From NCBI GenBank assembly GCA_963791235.1, contig CAWBRW010000029.1:744001-808000 (forward strand): a stretch of 64,000 bases of DNA. Reading direction: 5' to 3'. Of the stretch, positions 17,963 through 24,900 are shown piece by piece. The first letter of the stretch is position 1; the number at the start of each line of letters is the position of its first letter. The position numbers were made by a program, and so were the translations under genes. A model generated the notes under the pieces. That model did not search any database, was not told the origin of the DNA, and saw only the letters and a program-made list of their open reading frames with translations. The DNA is from JALORV01 sp963791235 (GTDB lineage: Bacteria; Pseudomonadota; Gammaproteobacteria; Burkholderiales; Burkholderiaceae_F).

Positions 17963-19008
17963 ATGCGGTTGATCAGGCGGGCGGTGGCGCCGCTCGCGGC
18001 GCTCGCACTTGCGCTGCTGTGGCGCCCGCAGCAGCGCAGCAGGCGCCGGCCGAACTGCCCAAGGGCATCTTCCCTGGCGGCGCGGTACCGACCGCCCCCG
18101 CGCCTGATCCGCGTGCGAAACCCGTAGCCCCCGGGGGTTCGCCCGCAACGGCCGATCTGCCGCGCGATCAACTCGGCCGCGTCGCCATTCCGACGGCCGC
18201 GCCGGTCACTGACCTTGCCGGCGTGCTATCACCCGCTGCCGAGCAGGCGCTGCGCGACAAGCTGATCGCCTTCGAACGTGAACGCGGTTCGCAGATCGCG
18301 GTGATCGTCGTGCCGACGACGCAGCCCGAGCCGATCGCCGACTTCACCAATCGCGTCGGTGACGCCTGGAAGATCGGCCGGCGCGACATCGGCGATGGCG
18401 TGCTGGTCGCCGTCGCGGTGAAGGACCGCAAGGTCTGGATCAGCGTCGCCCGCGCGCTGGAGGGTGCGATACCCGACGTCATGGCGGCGCGCATCACGCG
18501 CGAGCTGATGGGGCCGGCGTTCGCGCGCGGCGACTTCGTCGGCGGCATCAACGCCGGAGTGGACGCGGTGATGAAGCGCATCGAGGGCGAGGCGCTGCCC
18601 ACACCCGCCGGCATTCCAAGGCACAAGGTCGATGCCGGCGAGGACCTGATGGCCGCCCTGGTGCCGCTGATCATCTTCGGCGCCATCGTTGCCGGCCTGA
18701 TGCGACGCGCATTCGGCAGGCCGGGTGCCGCGCTCGCCAGCACCGGGGTCGGCACGCTGGCGGGCTTCCTGCTGACCTCGCTCGCGATCGGCGTGTTCGC
18801 GGCGATCGCCGTCTTTATCTTCTCGGCGTTCATGGGGAGGAGTGGCGGCGGACGCGTACTGGGTGGTCGCCGCGGCGGCCCGATCATCATCCCGGGCGGC
18901 TGGTCCGGAGGCGGAGGTTGGGGCGGGGGTGGCGGCATGGGCGGCGGTGGCTGGAGCTCCGGCGGGGGCGGCGATTTTTCCGGCGGCGGGGGCGGCAGCA
19001 GCTGGTAA
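17963..19008 (+). CDS. TPM-domain membrane protein (signal peptide out of frame)
   Basis: The intact reading frame (from a GTG at 18019, 329 residues) holds a periplasmic TPM domain (about residues 60-190, VTDLAGVLSPAAEQALRDKL and GVLVAVAVKDRKVWI). Two transmembrane helices follow, then a Gly/Ser-rich tail with runs of GGGG ending in SSW, as in YgcG-type proteins. Immediately upstream an ATG at 17963 opens a perfect signal peptide (MRLIRRAVAPLAALALALL) in a different frame. The two join at about 18018, where one missing base would give continuous VAPAAAQQAPAEL. I read this as a single-base deletion. Neighbours lemA and a second TPM gene suggest an envelope role. Confidence 0.82.
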
Positions 19009-19013
19009 AGACG

Positions 19014-19517
19014 ATGGAAATCCTGCGAACCCTGCGCCACTGGCTGGCGAGCCCCCGCGCCGTACGGCGCACCTTTTCCGAGGAAGCACTGAAGCGCATC
19101 CGGGAAGCGGTCGTTGAAAGCGAGAAGGCGCACAGCGGCGAGATCCGCTTCGCCGTGGAGTCGGCACTGCCGATGAGCTACCTGCGTCGCGATGCGCCGG
19201 CGCGCGAACGCGCGCTGATGATGTTCGCCAAGTTGCGCGTCTGGGACACCGAACAGAACAACGGCGTTCTGGTCTATGTCGAGATGGCCGACCATCAGAT
19301 CGAGATCGTCGCGGACCGTGGCATTGCGAGGCACGTGACCGAGGCGGAGTGGAAAGCGATTGCCGGCGTGATGCGCGACCGCTTTCGTACGCAAGCCTAT
19401 GAAGCAGGTGCGCTCGAGGCGGTGCAGGCGATCGGCGCCGTGCTGGCGCGCCATTTCCCACTCAACGATGGCGAGCGCAATCCCAACGAACTACCGGATT
19501 ACCCCGTGGTGCTGTAG
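19014..19517 (+). CDS. Small TPM-domain protein
   Basis: A 167-residue protein dominated by a TPM domain (RRTFSEEALKRIREAV, HSGEIRFAVE, NNGVLVYVEMADHQIEIVAD, and a C-terminal LARHFP segment). It starts 5 bases after the upstream TPM gene, at the ATG giving MEILRTLRHW. There is no signal peptide or transmembrane helix, so it differs from the larger paralogue. Lem-TPM-TPM gene strings are common in Proteobacteria, yet the biochemical function is not established. Confidence 0.85.
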   Translation: MEILRTLRHWLASPRAVRRTFSEEALKRIREAVVESEKAHSGEIRFAVESALPMSYLRRDAPARERALMMFAKLRVWDTEQNNGVLVYVEMADHQIEIVADRGIARHVTEAEWKAIAGVMRDRFRTQAYEAGALEAVQAIGAVLARHFPLNDGERNPNELPDYPVVL

Positions 19518-19524
19518 GGCGCCG

Positions 19525-20067
19525 TTGAGCATTTTCGAGCCCGAAGGCCTGTGGGAGGCCGTGCGCGAGCGCATGGAGCGTCCGGGTGCCATCGGCTGGC
19601 TGCTGCTGATTCCGATCGTCGGGGCACTGGCGGTGGCGATCGCCGCCGAAATGGGCGTCCGCGTCTTCACCACCGAATGGAACGCAGTGCTCGGCTATTC
19701 CGCACGGCCGGATGACGATGGGGCGCGCCTGCGCCTGCTGTGGGCCGCGCTCGCCGTGGCGCCCTTGGCGCAGGCGGCGACCGGATGGCTGATCCTGCCG
19801 CTCTATGGGTCGCGTCGCCGTGCGCGTGCCGCATTGGCGGTCGCCGTGGTCGGCACCATTCCGCTTTACCTGGCGGGCCTGTCGCTGGTGCTGCTGCCCG
19901 GCATCCTCCTCGTACTGGTGGCGTTCTTTGTCAGTCTTGTCTGGTGGATCACGGGGGCGCGCCAACTGCTCGAGGTACCGCAGGCCGAAGCTGCGGAGTT
20001 CGTCACCATCACGGTGCTGGCCGCGAGTTCCGCACTAATTCTGTGCTCGACCGCCTTTCCGCTTTGA
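19525..20067 (+). CDS. Putative Yip1-like multi-pass membrane protein
   Basis: About 180 residues with five or more hydrophobic segments. The last third, with GARQLLEVPQAEAAEF before a terminal helix, resembles the end of bacterial Yip1-domain proteins, but the match is weak. The best start is uncertain: a TTG at 19525 just after the TPM stop codon gives LSIFEPEGLW, whereas ATG 19573 gives MERPGAIGWLL. The close spacing suggests it belongs to the lemA-TPM operon. I would treat the family assignment as tentative. Confidence 0.6.
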   Translation: MSIFEPEGLWEAVRERMERPGAIGWLLLIPIVGALAVAIAAEMGVRVFTTEWNAVLGYSARPDDDGARLRLLWAALAVAPLAQAATGWLILPLYGSRRRARAALAVAVVGTIPLYLAGLSLVLLPGILLVLVAFFVSLVWWITGARQLLEVPQAEAAEFVTITVLAASSALILCSTAFPL

Positions 20068-20133
20068 TGAGCGCGGTTGGCACCATCGCCCGGACCACCG
20101 GTCGAACGAGGCACTGCAATCAAGGAGTCAGCG

Positions 20134-20712
20134 ATGTCGATCAAGAAGCCTCTGGGGCAGGAGCCGCGGCCCGGCCATCAGTTCGCCACCCTTGCAGGGG
20201 GTTGCTTCTGGTGCCTCGAGGCGGTGTACGAAGACGTCGAGGGTGTCGTCGACGTGGAGTCCGGCTACACCGGCGGCGCAGTGGACCGGCCAACGTATCG
20301 CCAGGTCTGCGAGGGCACGACCGGGCATGCCGAGGTGGTGCGCATCGAATTCGACCCAGCCCGGATCACTTACCGTGAACTGCTGGAGATCTTCTTCTCG
20401 ATCCATGACCCGACGACGCCGAACCGCCAGGGCAATGATGTCGGAACGCAATATCGTTCGGCCATTTACGTCCATTCAGCCGAACAGCGTAGCGTCGCCG
20501 CAGCGGTGATCGCCGAGGCGCAGGCGCATTACCGCGATCGGGTCGTGACCGAAGTGGCCGAGCCGGGGCCGTACTGGCGCGCCGAGGACTATCACCAGGA
20601 GTATTTCCGGAACAACCCGGCGCAGGGCTACTGCACGGTCGTCGTGGCCCCGAAGGTGCTCAAGTTCAGGAAGACCTTTGCCGCGAAACGCCGGAAATCC
20701 GCTGGGGATTAG
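20134..20712 (+). CDS. msrA: Peptide-methionine (S)-S-oxide reductase
   Basis: A 192-residue MsrA that reduces methionine-S-sulfoxide in proteins. The catalytic motif GGCFWCLEAVY (Cys 24), SGYTGG, and a C-terminal EDYHQEYF are intact. ATG 20134 was chosen for the CAAGGAGTCAGCG ribosome site and the typical start; no signal peptide is seen, so it is cytoplasmic. The gene is followed after 71 bases by the TlpA-DUF4266-DUF3570-ApbE cassette. Confidence 0.95.
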   Translation: MSIKKPLGQEPRPGHQFATLAGGCFWCLEAVYEDVEGVVDVESGYTGGAVDRPTYRQVCEGTTGHAEVVRIEFDPARITYRELLEIFFSIHDPTTPNRQGNDVGTQYRSAIYVHSAEQRSVAAAVIAEAQAHYRDRVVTEVAEPGPYWRAEDYHQEYFRNNPAQGYCTVVVAPKVLKFRKTFAAKRRKSAGD

Positions 20713-20783
20713 CCGCAATCCGCGATGTTCCGGTGCGCAGGTGTCGTTACCATCCCGTGGTCATTCATCGGAGGGGCGACTCA

Positions 20784-21287
20784 ATGCGGTCCGGAAAACT
20801 GCTCGCTGCGGCGTGTGCCGTGCTGTTTGTGGGTGTCGTGTCGGCGCAGGAAGTCGGCAAGCCGGCGCCCGTGTTCGATCTGCCGGCGGCCGGTGCGCCG
20901 AATGTCCGCCTCGCCGATCTGAAGGGCCGGGTCGTCTACGTGGACTTCTGGGCCTCGTGGTGCGCACCGTGCAAGCAATCGTTCCCGTGGATGAACGAGA
21001 TGCAGGCGAAGTACGGTCCGAAGGGCCTGACGATTGTCGGCATCAATGTCGACAAGAAGCGCGAGGACGCCGACAAGTTCCTGTCCGGTACCCCCGCGAA
21101 GTTCACCGTGGGCTTTGACACGGCAGGCAAGGTAGCCGAGGCGTATCAGCCGAAGGGCATGCCGACGTCATTTCTGATCGACGCCAACGGCGTCGTGCGT
21201 GCGGTCCACGTCGGCTTCCGCGAGAAGGACCGGGACGAACTCGAGCGCGAACTAGCCGCGGCGCTCACAGCAGCCGGACGCAGGTGA
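20784..21287 (+). CDS. TlpA-like periplasmic thioredoxin
   Basis: A 167-residue exported thioredoxin-fold protein. A signal peptide ends near VVSAQ, followed by an AhpC/TSA-Redoxin-like domain with the redox motif WASWCAPCK (Cys 60, Cys 63) and the cis-Pro loop GMPTSFLID. The ATG has GGAGGGG upstream. Such TlpA/ResA relatives reduce specific periplasmic disulfides, classically in cytochrome c or oxidase assembly. The stop codon is 4 bases before a DUF4266 lipoprotein gene, and the cassette continues with DUF3570 and apbE, so its client is probably among those partners. Confidence 0.92.
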   Translation: MRSGKLLAAACAVLFVGVVSAQEVGKPAPVFDLPAAGAPNVRLADLKGRVVYVDFWASWCAPCKQSFPWMNEMQAKYGPKGLTIVGINVDKKREDADKFLSGTPAKFTVGFDTAGKVAEAYQPKGMPTSFLIDANGVVRAVHVGFREKDRDELERELAAALTAAGRR

Positions 21288-21291
21288 GGAG

Positions 21292-21516
21292 ATGATGATG
21301 AAGCGCTTGATGCTGGTGGTCGCGGTTGCCGCTCTGGCCAGCGGTTGCAGTTCGATGCCCAAGGTGCAGCCGTGGGAGAAGGGCAACCTGGCGAACAAGG
21401 AGATGGGGTTCGACCCGGACACACTCGAGACGCGCTTCGCCGATCACACTTATTTCAGCAAGGAAGGCGCGTCGGGCGGCGCTGGGGTTGGCGGCGGCGG
21501 CTGCGGATGCAACTGA
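21292..21516 (+). CDS. DUF4266 small lipoprotein with Gly-rich Cys-Gly-Cys tail
   Basis: A 74-residue lipoprotein. The lipobox LASGC puts the modified Cys at residue 19, leaving a mature peptide of 56 residues. The middle reads VQPWEKGNLANKEM and FADHTYFSKEG; the last 15 residues are mostly Gly and finish with Cys 71-Gly-Cys 73-Asn. This layout matches the DUF4266 family, whose function is unknown. It follows the TlpA-like gene by 4 bases, and its end overlaps the start of the DUF3570 gene by about 10 bases. A Cys pair at the extreme C-terminus would suit thiol redox exchange or metal binding; that is inference. Confidence 0.85.
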   Translation: MMMKRLMLVVAVAALASGCSSMPKVQPWEKGNLANKEMGFDPDTLETRFADHTYFSKEGASGGAGVGGGGCGCN

Positions 21517-22688
21517 TCAAGATGCAGAACAACAACAACATTTCCTCCCGCGGCGCCGTGCTCGCCGCGGCGCTGGCGCTTCCCGGTCTGTTGCCCGGCA
21601 CCGCGCAGGCGCAGGTGACGGCTCCCAACGCCACGTTGGTTCAGTTCAAGTACCTGTACTACAAGGACTACCAGGAGTCGGGCGACCGCATGAAGGTCAG
21701 CTCGCCCGCGCTGTACCTGCTGGCACCGCTGACCGAAGACTGGGTGTTCGAGATCGGCGCGGTGTATGACAGCATCTCCGGCGCGTCGCCGTACTACCAC
21801 ACGACGTTGTCCGGGGCTTCGGGACTCGGCATCAAGGACGGACGCACGGCGGCGGACGTCACGGTCACCAAGTACTTTGCCAACCGCACGTCGGTAGCGG
21901 TCCGTGCCGCCTATTCGACCGAAGATGACTACGAGTCGATCGCGGGCGGCGTGACGATCCGGCACGCGACTCCCGACCAGAACACCACGTTCACACTCGG
22001 CGGCGGTTACTCCGGCGACGAAGTCTCGCCAACCGTCGGCGTGCCGACGACCTACGGCAAGCGCACCTACGACGCGATCGTCGGTGTTTCCCAGGTGCTT
22101 TCGCCGAACGACATCGCGCAGTTCAACTTTTACTATGCGCACCAGAGCGGCTACCTGACGGACCCGTACAAGGCTTACTGGGGCATCGACAACCGGCCTA
22201 CCACCCGCGGCCAGTTCGCCGCGCTCGCGCGCTGGAACCACTTCTTCGAGTGGGCCAACGCGACGCTGCGTACGTCGTACCGCTATTACGACGACGACTG
22301 GGACGTCACGGCCAACACGGTCACTGCCGAATGGGCGCAGACACTGCCGGACGGTTGGGTGTTGACTCCCAACCTGCGCTATACGACACAGAGCGCCGCG
22401 TACTTCTACTACGACCCGGTCTACGACCCGCTGCTGGGTGCGCCGTTTCCGCCGGGCTACCTGAGCGACCCCACCGGCTTCTACACCTCTGACCAGCGGC
22501 TGTCGGCGTTCGGCGGTATTACGGCCGGCCTCAAGCTCTCCAAGGCGCTCACGGGAGGCTGGATTGTGGACGGCAAGGCGGAGTACTACGAACAACGCGC
22601 CGAGTGGCGCCTCGGTGGCGAAGGCAGTCCGGGTCTCGAGACGTTCAAGGCGCAGTTTTATCAGGTCGGGGTCACGAAGCGGTTCTGA
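21507..22688 (+). CDS. DUF3570 exported beta-rich protein
   Basis: A 393-residue exported protein: the signal peptide ends near TAQA (residue 35). The rest is a beta-strand-rich region with alternating aromatic residues (YLYYKDYQESGD, FNFYYAHQSGYL, LRTSYRYYDDDW), and the C-terminus ends in Phe (GVTKRF), as outer-membrane beta-barrels do. It matches the DUF3570 family. Residues 88-95 read DSISGASP and 101-105 LSGAS, resembling ApbE acceptor motifs. ATG 21507 overlaps the preceding gene; ATG 21522 is an alternative. It is encoded between the lipoprotein and apbE. Function is unknown. Confidence 0.85.
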   Translation: MQLIKMQNNNNISSRGAVLAAALALPGLLPGTAQAQVTAPNATLVQFKYLYYKDYQESGDRMKVSSPALYLLAPLTEDWVFEIGAVYDSISGASPYYHTTLSGASGLGIKDGRTAADVTVTKYFANRTSVAVRAAYSTEDDYESIAGGVTIRHATPDQNTTFTLGGGYSGDEVSPTVGVPTTYGKRTYDAIVGVSQVLSPNDIAQFNFYYAHQSGYLTDPYKAYWGIDNRPTTRGQFAALARWNHFFEWANATLRTSYRYYDDDWDVTANTVTAEWAQTLPDGWVLTPNLRYTTQSAAYFYYDPVYDPLLGAPFPPGYLSDPTGFYTSDQRLSAFGGITAGLKLSKALTGGWIVDGKAEYYEQRAEWRLGGEGSPGLETFKAQFYQVGVTKRF

Positions 22689-22689
22689 C

Positions 22690-22810
22690 GAAGCGTCGCT
22701 CGCGTACCCGACAACGGGCGTCCCTCGCGTACGCAAGTCCCGGCAGGGCCGGGACTTGCACGTGCACTCGTTCCGATTGACTTGTCGGCTTCGCTCCGGA
22801 GCGGCCGAAC
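22690..22810 (+). repeat. 3'-end dispersed repeat, copy 2, with internal hairpin
   Basis: It begins directly after the DUF3570 stop codon and matches the copy at 45-168 in the same orientation relative to the upstream gene. The hairpin AAGTCCCGGC/GCCGGGACTT around AGG (22734-22756) differs in several base pairs from copy 1, but the changes keep pairing. CTTGCACGTGCACTCG, TTGTCGGCT and CGCTCCGGAGCGGCC follow as in copy 1. The leading GCGTC-CTCGCGTAC block occurs twice here (about 22693-22707 and 22719-22733). The rest of the gap to apbE shows nothing recognisable. Confidence 0.7.
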
Positions 22811-22922
22811 GCTTCGCCGATTGACAACGGCACGGCTCCCTCCCTGGCCCTCCCTCAGCGAGGCAGGGTTCGGGCGGCACCACGTCTTGGGCCGGTAGCA
22901 TCGCGTCTCACACGGGGCGCAC

Positions 22923-23819
22923 TTGACGATCACTCCCTACACATTCGAATTCAAGGCCATGGCCTCGCGCTGCGAGGTGCGTCTGTATGCGCCGGACGCA
23001 ACAACCGCACGCGCGTGGGCCGATGCCGCGATCGCCGAAGTTCGGCGCATCGAAGCCAAGTACTCGCGCTACCGCGACGACAGCGTCACGACGAGGATCA
23101 ATCGCACTGCCGGAGCGGACGCGGTCCCCGTCGATGCCGAGACTGCCGGCCTGATCGACTTCGGCGCTGCGCTGCACGCGCAGAGCGGCGGGTGCTTCGA
23201 TCTCACCAGCGGCGTGCTGCGACGGGCGTGGGACTTCAAGGCACAGCGCCTGCCGTCGCAGCAGCAGATCGACGCCGTGTTGCCGCTGATTGGCTGGGCG
23301 CAGGTCGAGTGGCGGGGCGGCCTGGTGCGCCTGCCTCGCGCCGGCATGGAGATCGATTTCGGCGGCATCGGCAAGGAGTACGCCGCCGACCGCGCGGGCG
23401 CGCTGCTGCTCGAACAGGGGGCAGCGCACGGGCTGGTGAATCTCGGTGGCGACATCCGCGTGATCGGCAGCGCACGCGATGGCTCGCCGTGGCGGATTGC
23501 CGTGCAGGATCCGCGCGGCCGACCCGGGTCGACGCTGGCGCGGCTCGATGTCGCCAGCGGGGCAATGGCCACGTCCGGCGACTACGAGCGCTACATCGTC
23601 GTCGACGGTCGCCGCTACTGCCATGTGATGGATCCGCGGACCGGCTGGCCGGTCGACCACTGGCAGTCGGTCTCGGTCGTCGCGCCACTGGCGGTGGCGG
23701 CAGGTGCGTGCGCGACGATCGCGATGCTGCATCCGGTCGACGAGGCGCTCGCCTTCCTGCAGGCGCAGGAAGTGCGCTATCTCGCGATCGACGCCGGCGG
23801 CCAGCGCTACTCGGCGTGA
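22923..23819 (+). CDS. apbE: FAD:protein FMN transferase
   Basis: A 298-residue ApbE. It transfers FMN from FAD to Thr/Ser of extracytosolic proteins using Mg2+. The conserved FKAMASRCEVRLY start, FDLTSGVLRRAWDF, DFGGIGKEYAADRA, VNLGGDIRVIG and ATSGDYERYIVVD...HVMDPRTGWPV are all present. Unusually, no signal peptide or lipobox is visible; the TTG start at 22923 gives MTITPYTFEF. Either the protein is cytoplasmic or the export signal is missing. It lies 234 bases after DUF3570, separated by a dispersed repeat, and has no NqrC/RnfG-type client in the window. Confidence 0.93.
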   Translation: MTITPYTFEFKAMASRCEVRLYAPDATTARAWADAAIAEVRRIEAKYSRYRDDSVTTRINRTAGADAVPVDAETAGLIDFGAALHAQSGGCFDLTSGVLRRAWDFKAQRLPSQQQIDAVLPLIGWAQVEWRGGLVRLPRAGMEIDFGGIGKEYAADRAGALLLEQGAAHGLVNLGGDIRVIGSARDGSPWRIAVQDPRGRPGSTLARLDVASGAMATSGDYERYIVVDGRRYCHVMDPRTGWPVDHWQSVSVVAPLAVAAGACATIAMLHPVDEALAFLQAQEVRYLAIDAGGQRYSA

Positions 23820-23826
23820 CGCGCCG

Positions 23827-24879
23827 TCAGCCGACGATCGCCTTCGCCAGTTCGATCAGCGTCAGCGGCGCGCTGCCTTCGGCCTTGTTGTTGGCAATGA
23901 TGAAACTCGGCTGACCGCTTTTCATCGCGACGTGCACCAGGTGGACCAGCGTCCCGCGCGTGGGGATGTCCGGGTCGATCAACCGGTCGAACGGCGCGTA
24001 GCGGTTCTTCGCCTCGTCGTAGCGGAAGCCGCTGGCCAGATTCCAGCGCACCACCAGCGGTCCCTTCATGCGCCAGTCGTCACCTTCCTCCTCGGTCGCA
24101 TCCATCGCATGCAGCGCGACGCTCTGCCGCGCCGCCGGCGGCATGCGCGCGTGGATCCCGAGGCACGGCCGCGCGCCACGGTCACGCAGCATGCGCACGA
24201 AACGCGGCGTCAGCAGCTCCGGGTTGCGCAGCTCGACCGCATAGATCGGCACGAGATCGTTCACGCGTGGTGGCAGCCCCGCCAGCAGCGAACCGATGCG
24301 TTCGATGGTCGCGGTGGCCGCATCCCCCTTTATCCACTCGCGCGGCAGCGGCGGCAACTGGAACACGAGCGGCCCGGCGCGGGGACCGAGGCCTTCAAGT
24401 GCGGGACTGACGAAGTGCTCGACTGCGGCTGCGGGATCGAGGAAGTACGGGTTGGGCTCGGTCGGCGCACCGCGTTCGCGCCGCACGACGGCGTCACTGA
24501 TCAGCGCCGGTGCCTTCACAAGAAACCGGAACCCCTCTGGCACCTGGTTCGCATAGCGCGCGTAATCGGCGACAGTCAGGGGCTGGTAGAAACTGCGGTC
24601 GATGCCGACCGCCCGCAGTACCGGATGCTGCGAGTACGCGGCGAGTCCGTGGCGTGCCAGTTGTGCCTCGGTGTACTGGCGCGAGTAGACGATGTCCTGC
24701 CACCCTGGAAAGCTCCACGACGAGGTGCCGAGGTAAACACTGGCAGGCAGCTGGCGTCCAAGTTGGAACACGCTTTCGTCCAGCCATGCAGGCGCGATCG
24801 CGCCGGCCGCGCTCGGGGGCGAAGCGCCCGGGGCCGGCTCGTCGTCGAACAGCGAATCAGCAGGGACGGCACGCGACAT
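23827..24879 (-). CDS. DUF72 family protein
   Basis: A 350-residue DUF72 (YecE-like) protein with a TIM-barrel-type pattern: VYLGTSSWSFPGW near the start, SFYQPLTVADY, FRFLVKAPALI, PLVFQLPPLPREW and YAVELRNPE. The N-terminal 45 residues are a Pro/Ala-rich extension. The family occurs widely but its biochemical function is unknown. The gene is convergent with apbE, the stop codons being only about 8 bases apart, and lies upstream-adjacent to a histidine kinase gene on the same strand. Confidence 0.88.
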   Translation of the reverse strand: MSRAVPADSLFDDEPAPGASPPSAAGAIAPAWLDESVFQLGRQLPASVYLGTSSWSFPGWQDIVYSRQYTEAQLARHGLAAYSQHPVLRAVGIDRSFYQPLTVADYARYANQVPEGFRFLVKAPALISDAVVRRERGAPTEPNPYFLDPAAAVEHFVSPALEGLGPRAGPLVFQLPPLPREWIKGDAATATIERIGSLLAGLPPRVNDLVPIYAVELRNPELLTPRFVRMLRDRGARPCLGIHARMPPAARQSVALHAMDATEEEGDDWRMKGPLVVRWNLASGFRYDEAKNRYAPFDRLIDPDIPTRGTLVHLVHVAMKSGQPSFIIANNKAEGSAPLTLIELAKAIVG

Positions 24880-24900
24880 GGCGCGCAGTCTAAGGGCGGG

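Noticed and set aside
18168..19461. Two long minus-strand open frames of about 410-430 codons over the TPM genes
   Set aside because: They have Pro/Ala/Arg-rich shadow composition, no family motif, and overlap well-supported plus-strand genes.
22734..22756. Hairpin after DUF3570 as a rho-independent terminator
   Set aside because: The stem is strong but no T-run follows; it belongs to a repeat found elsewhere and is reported as such.
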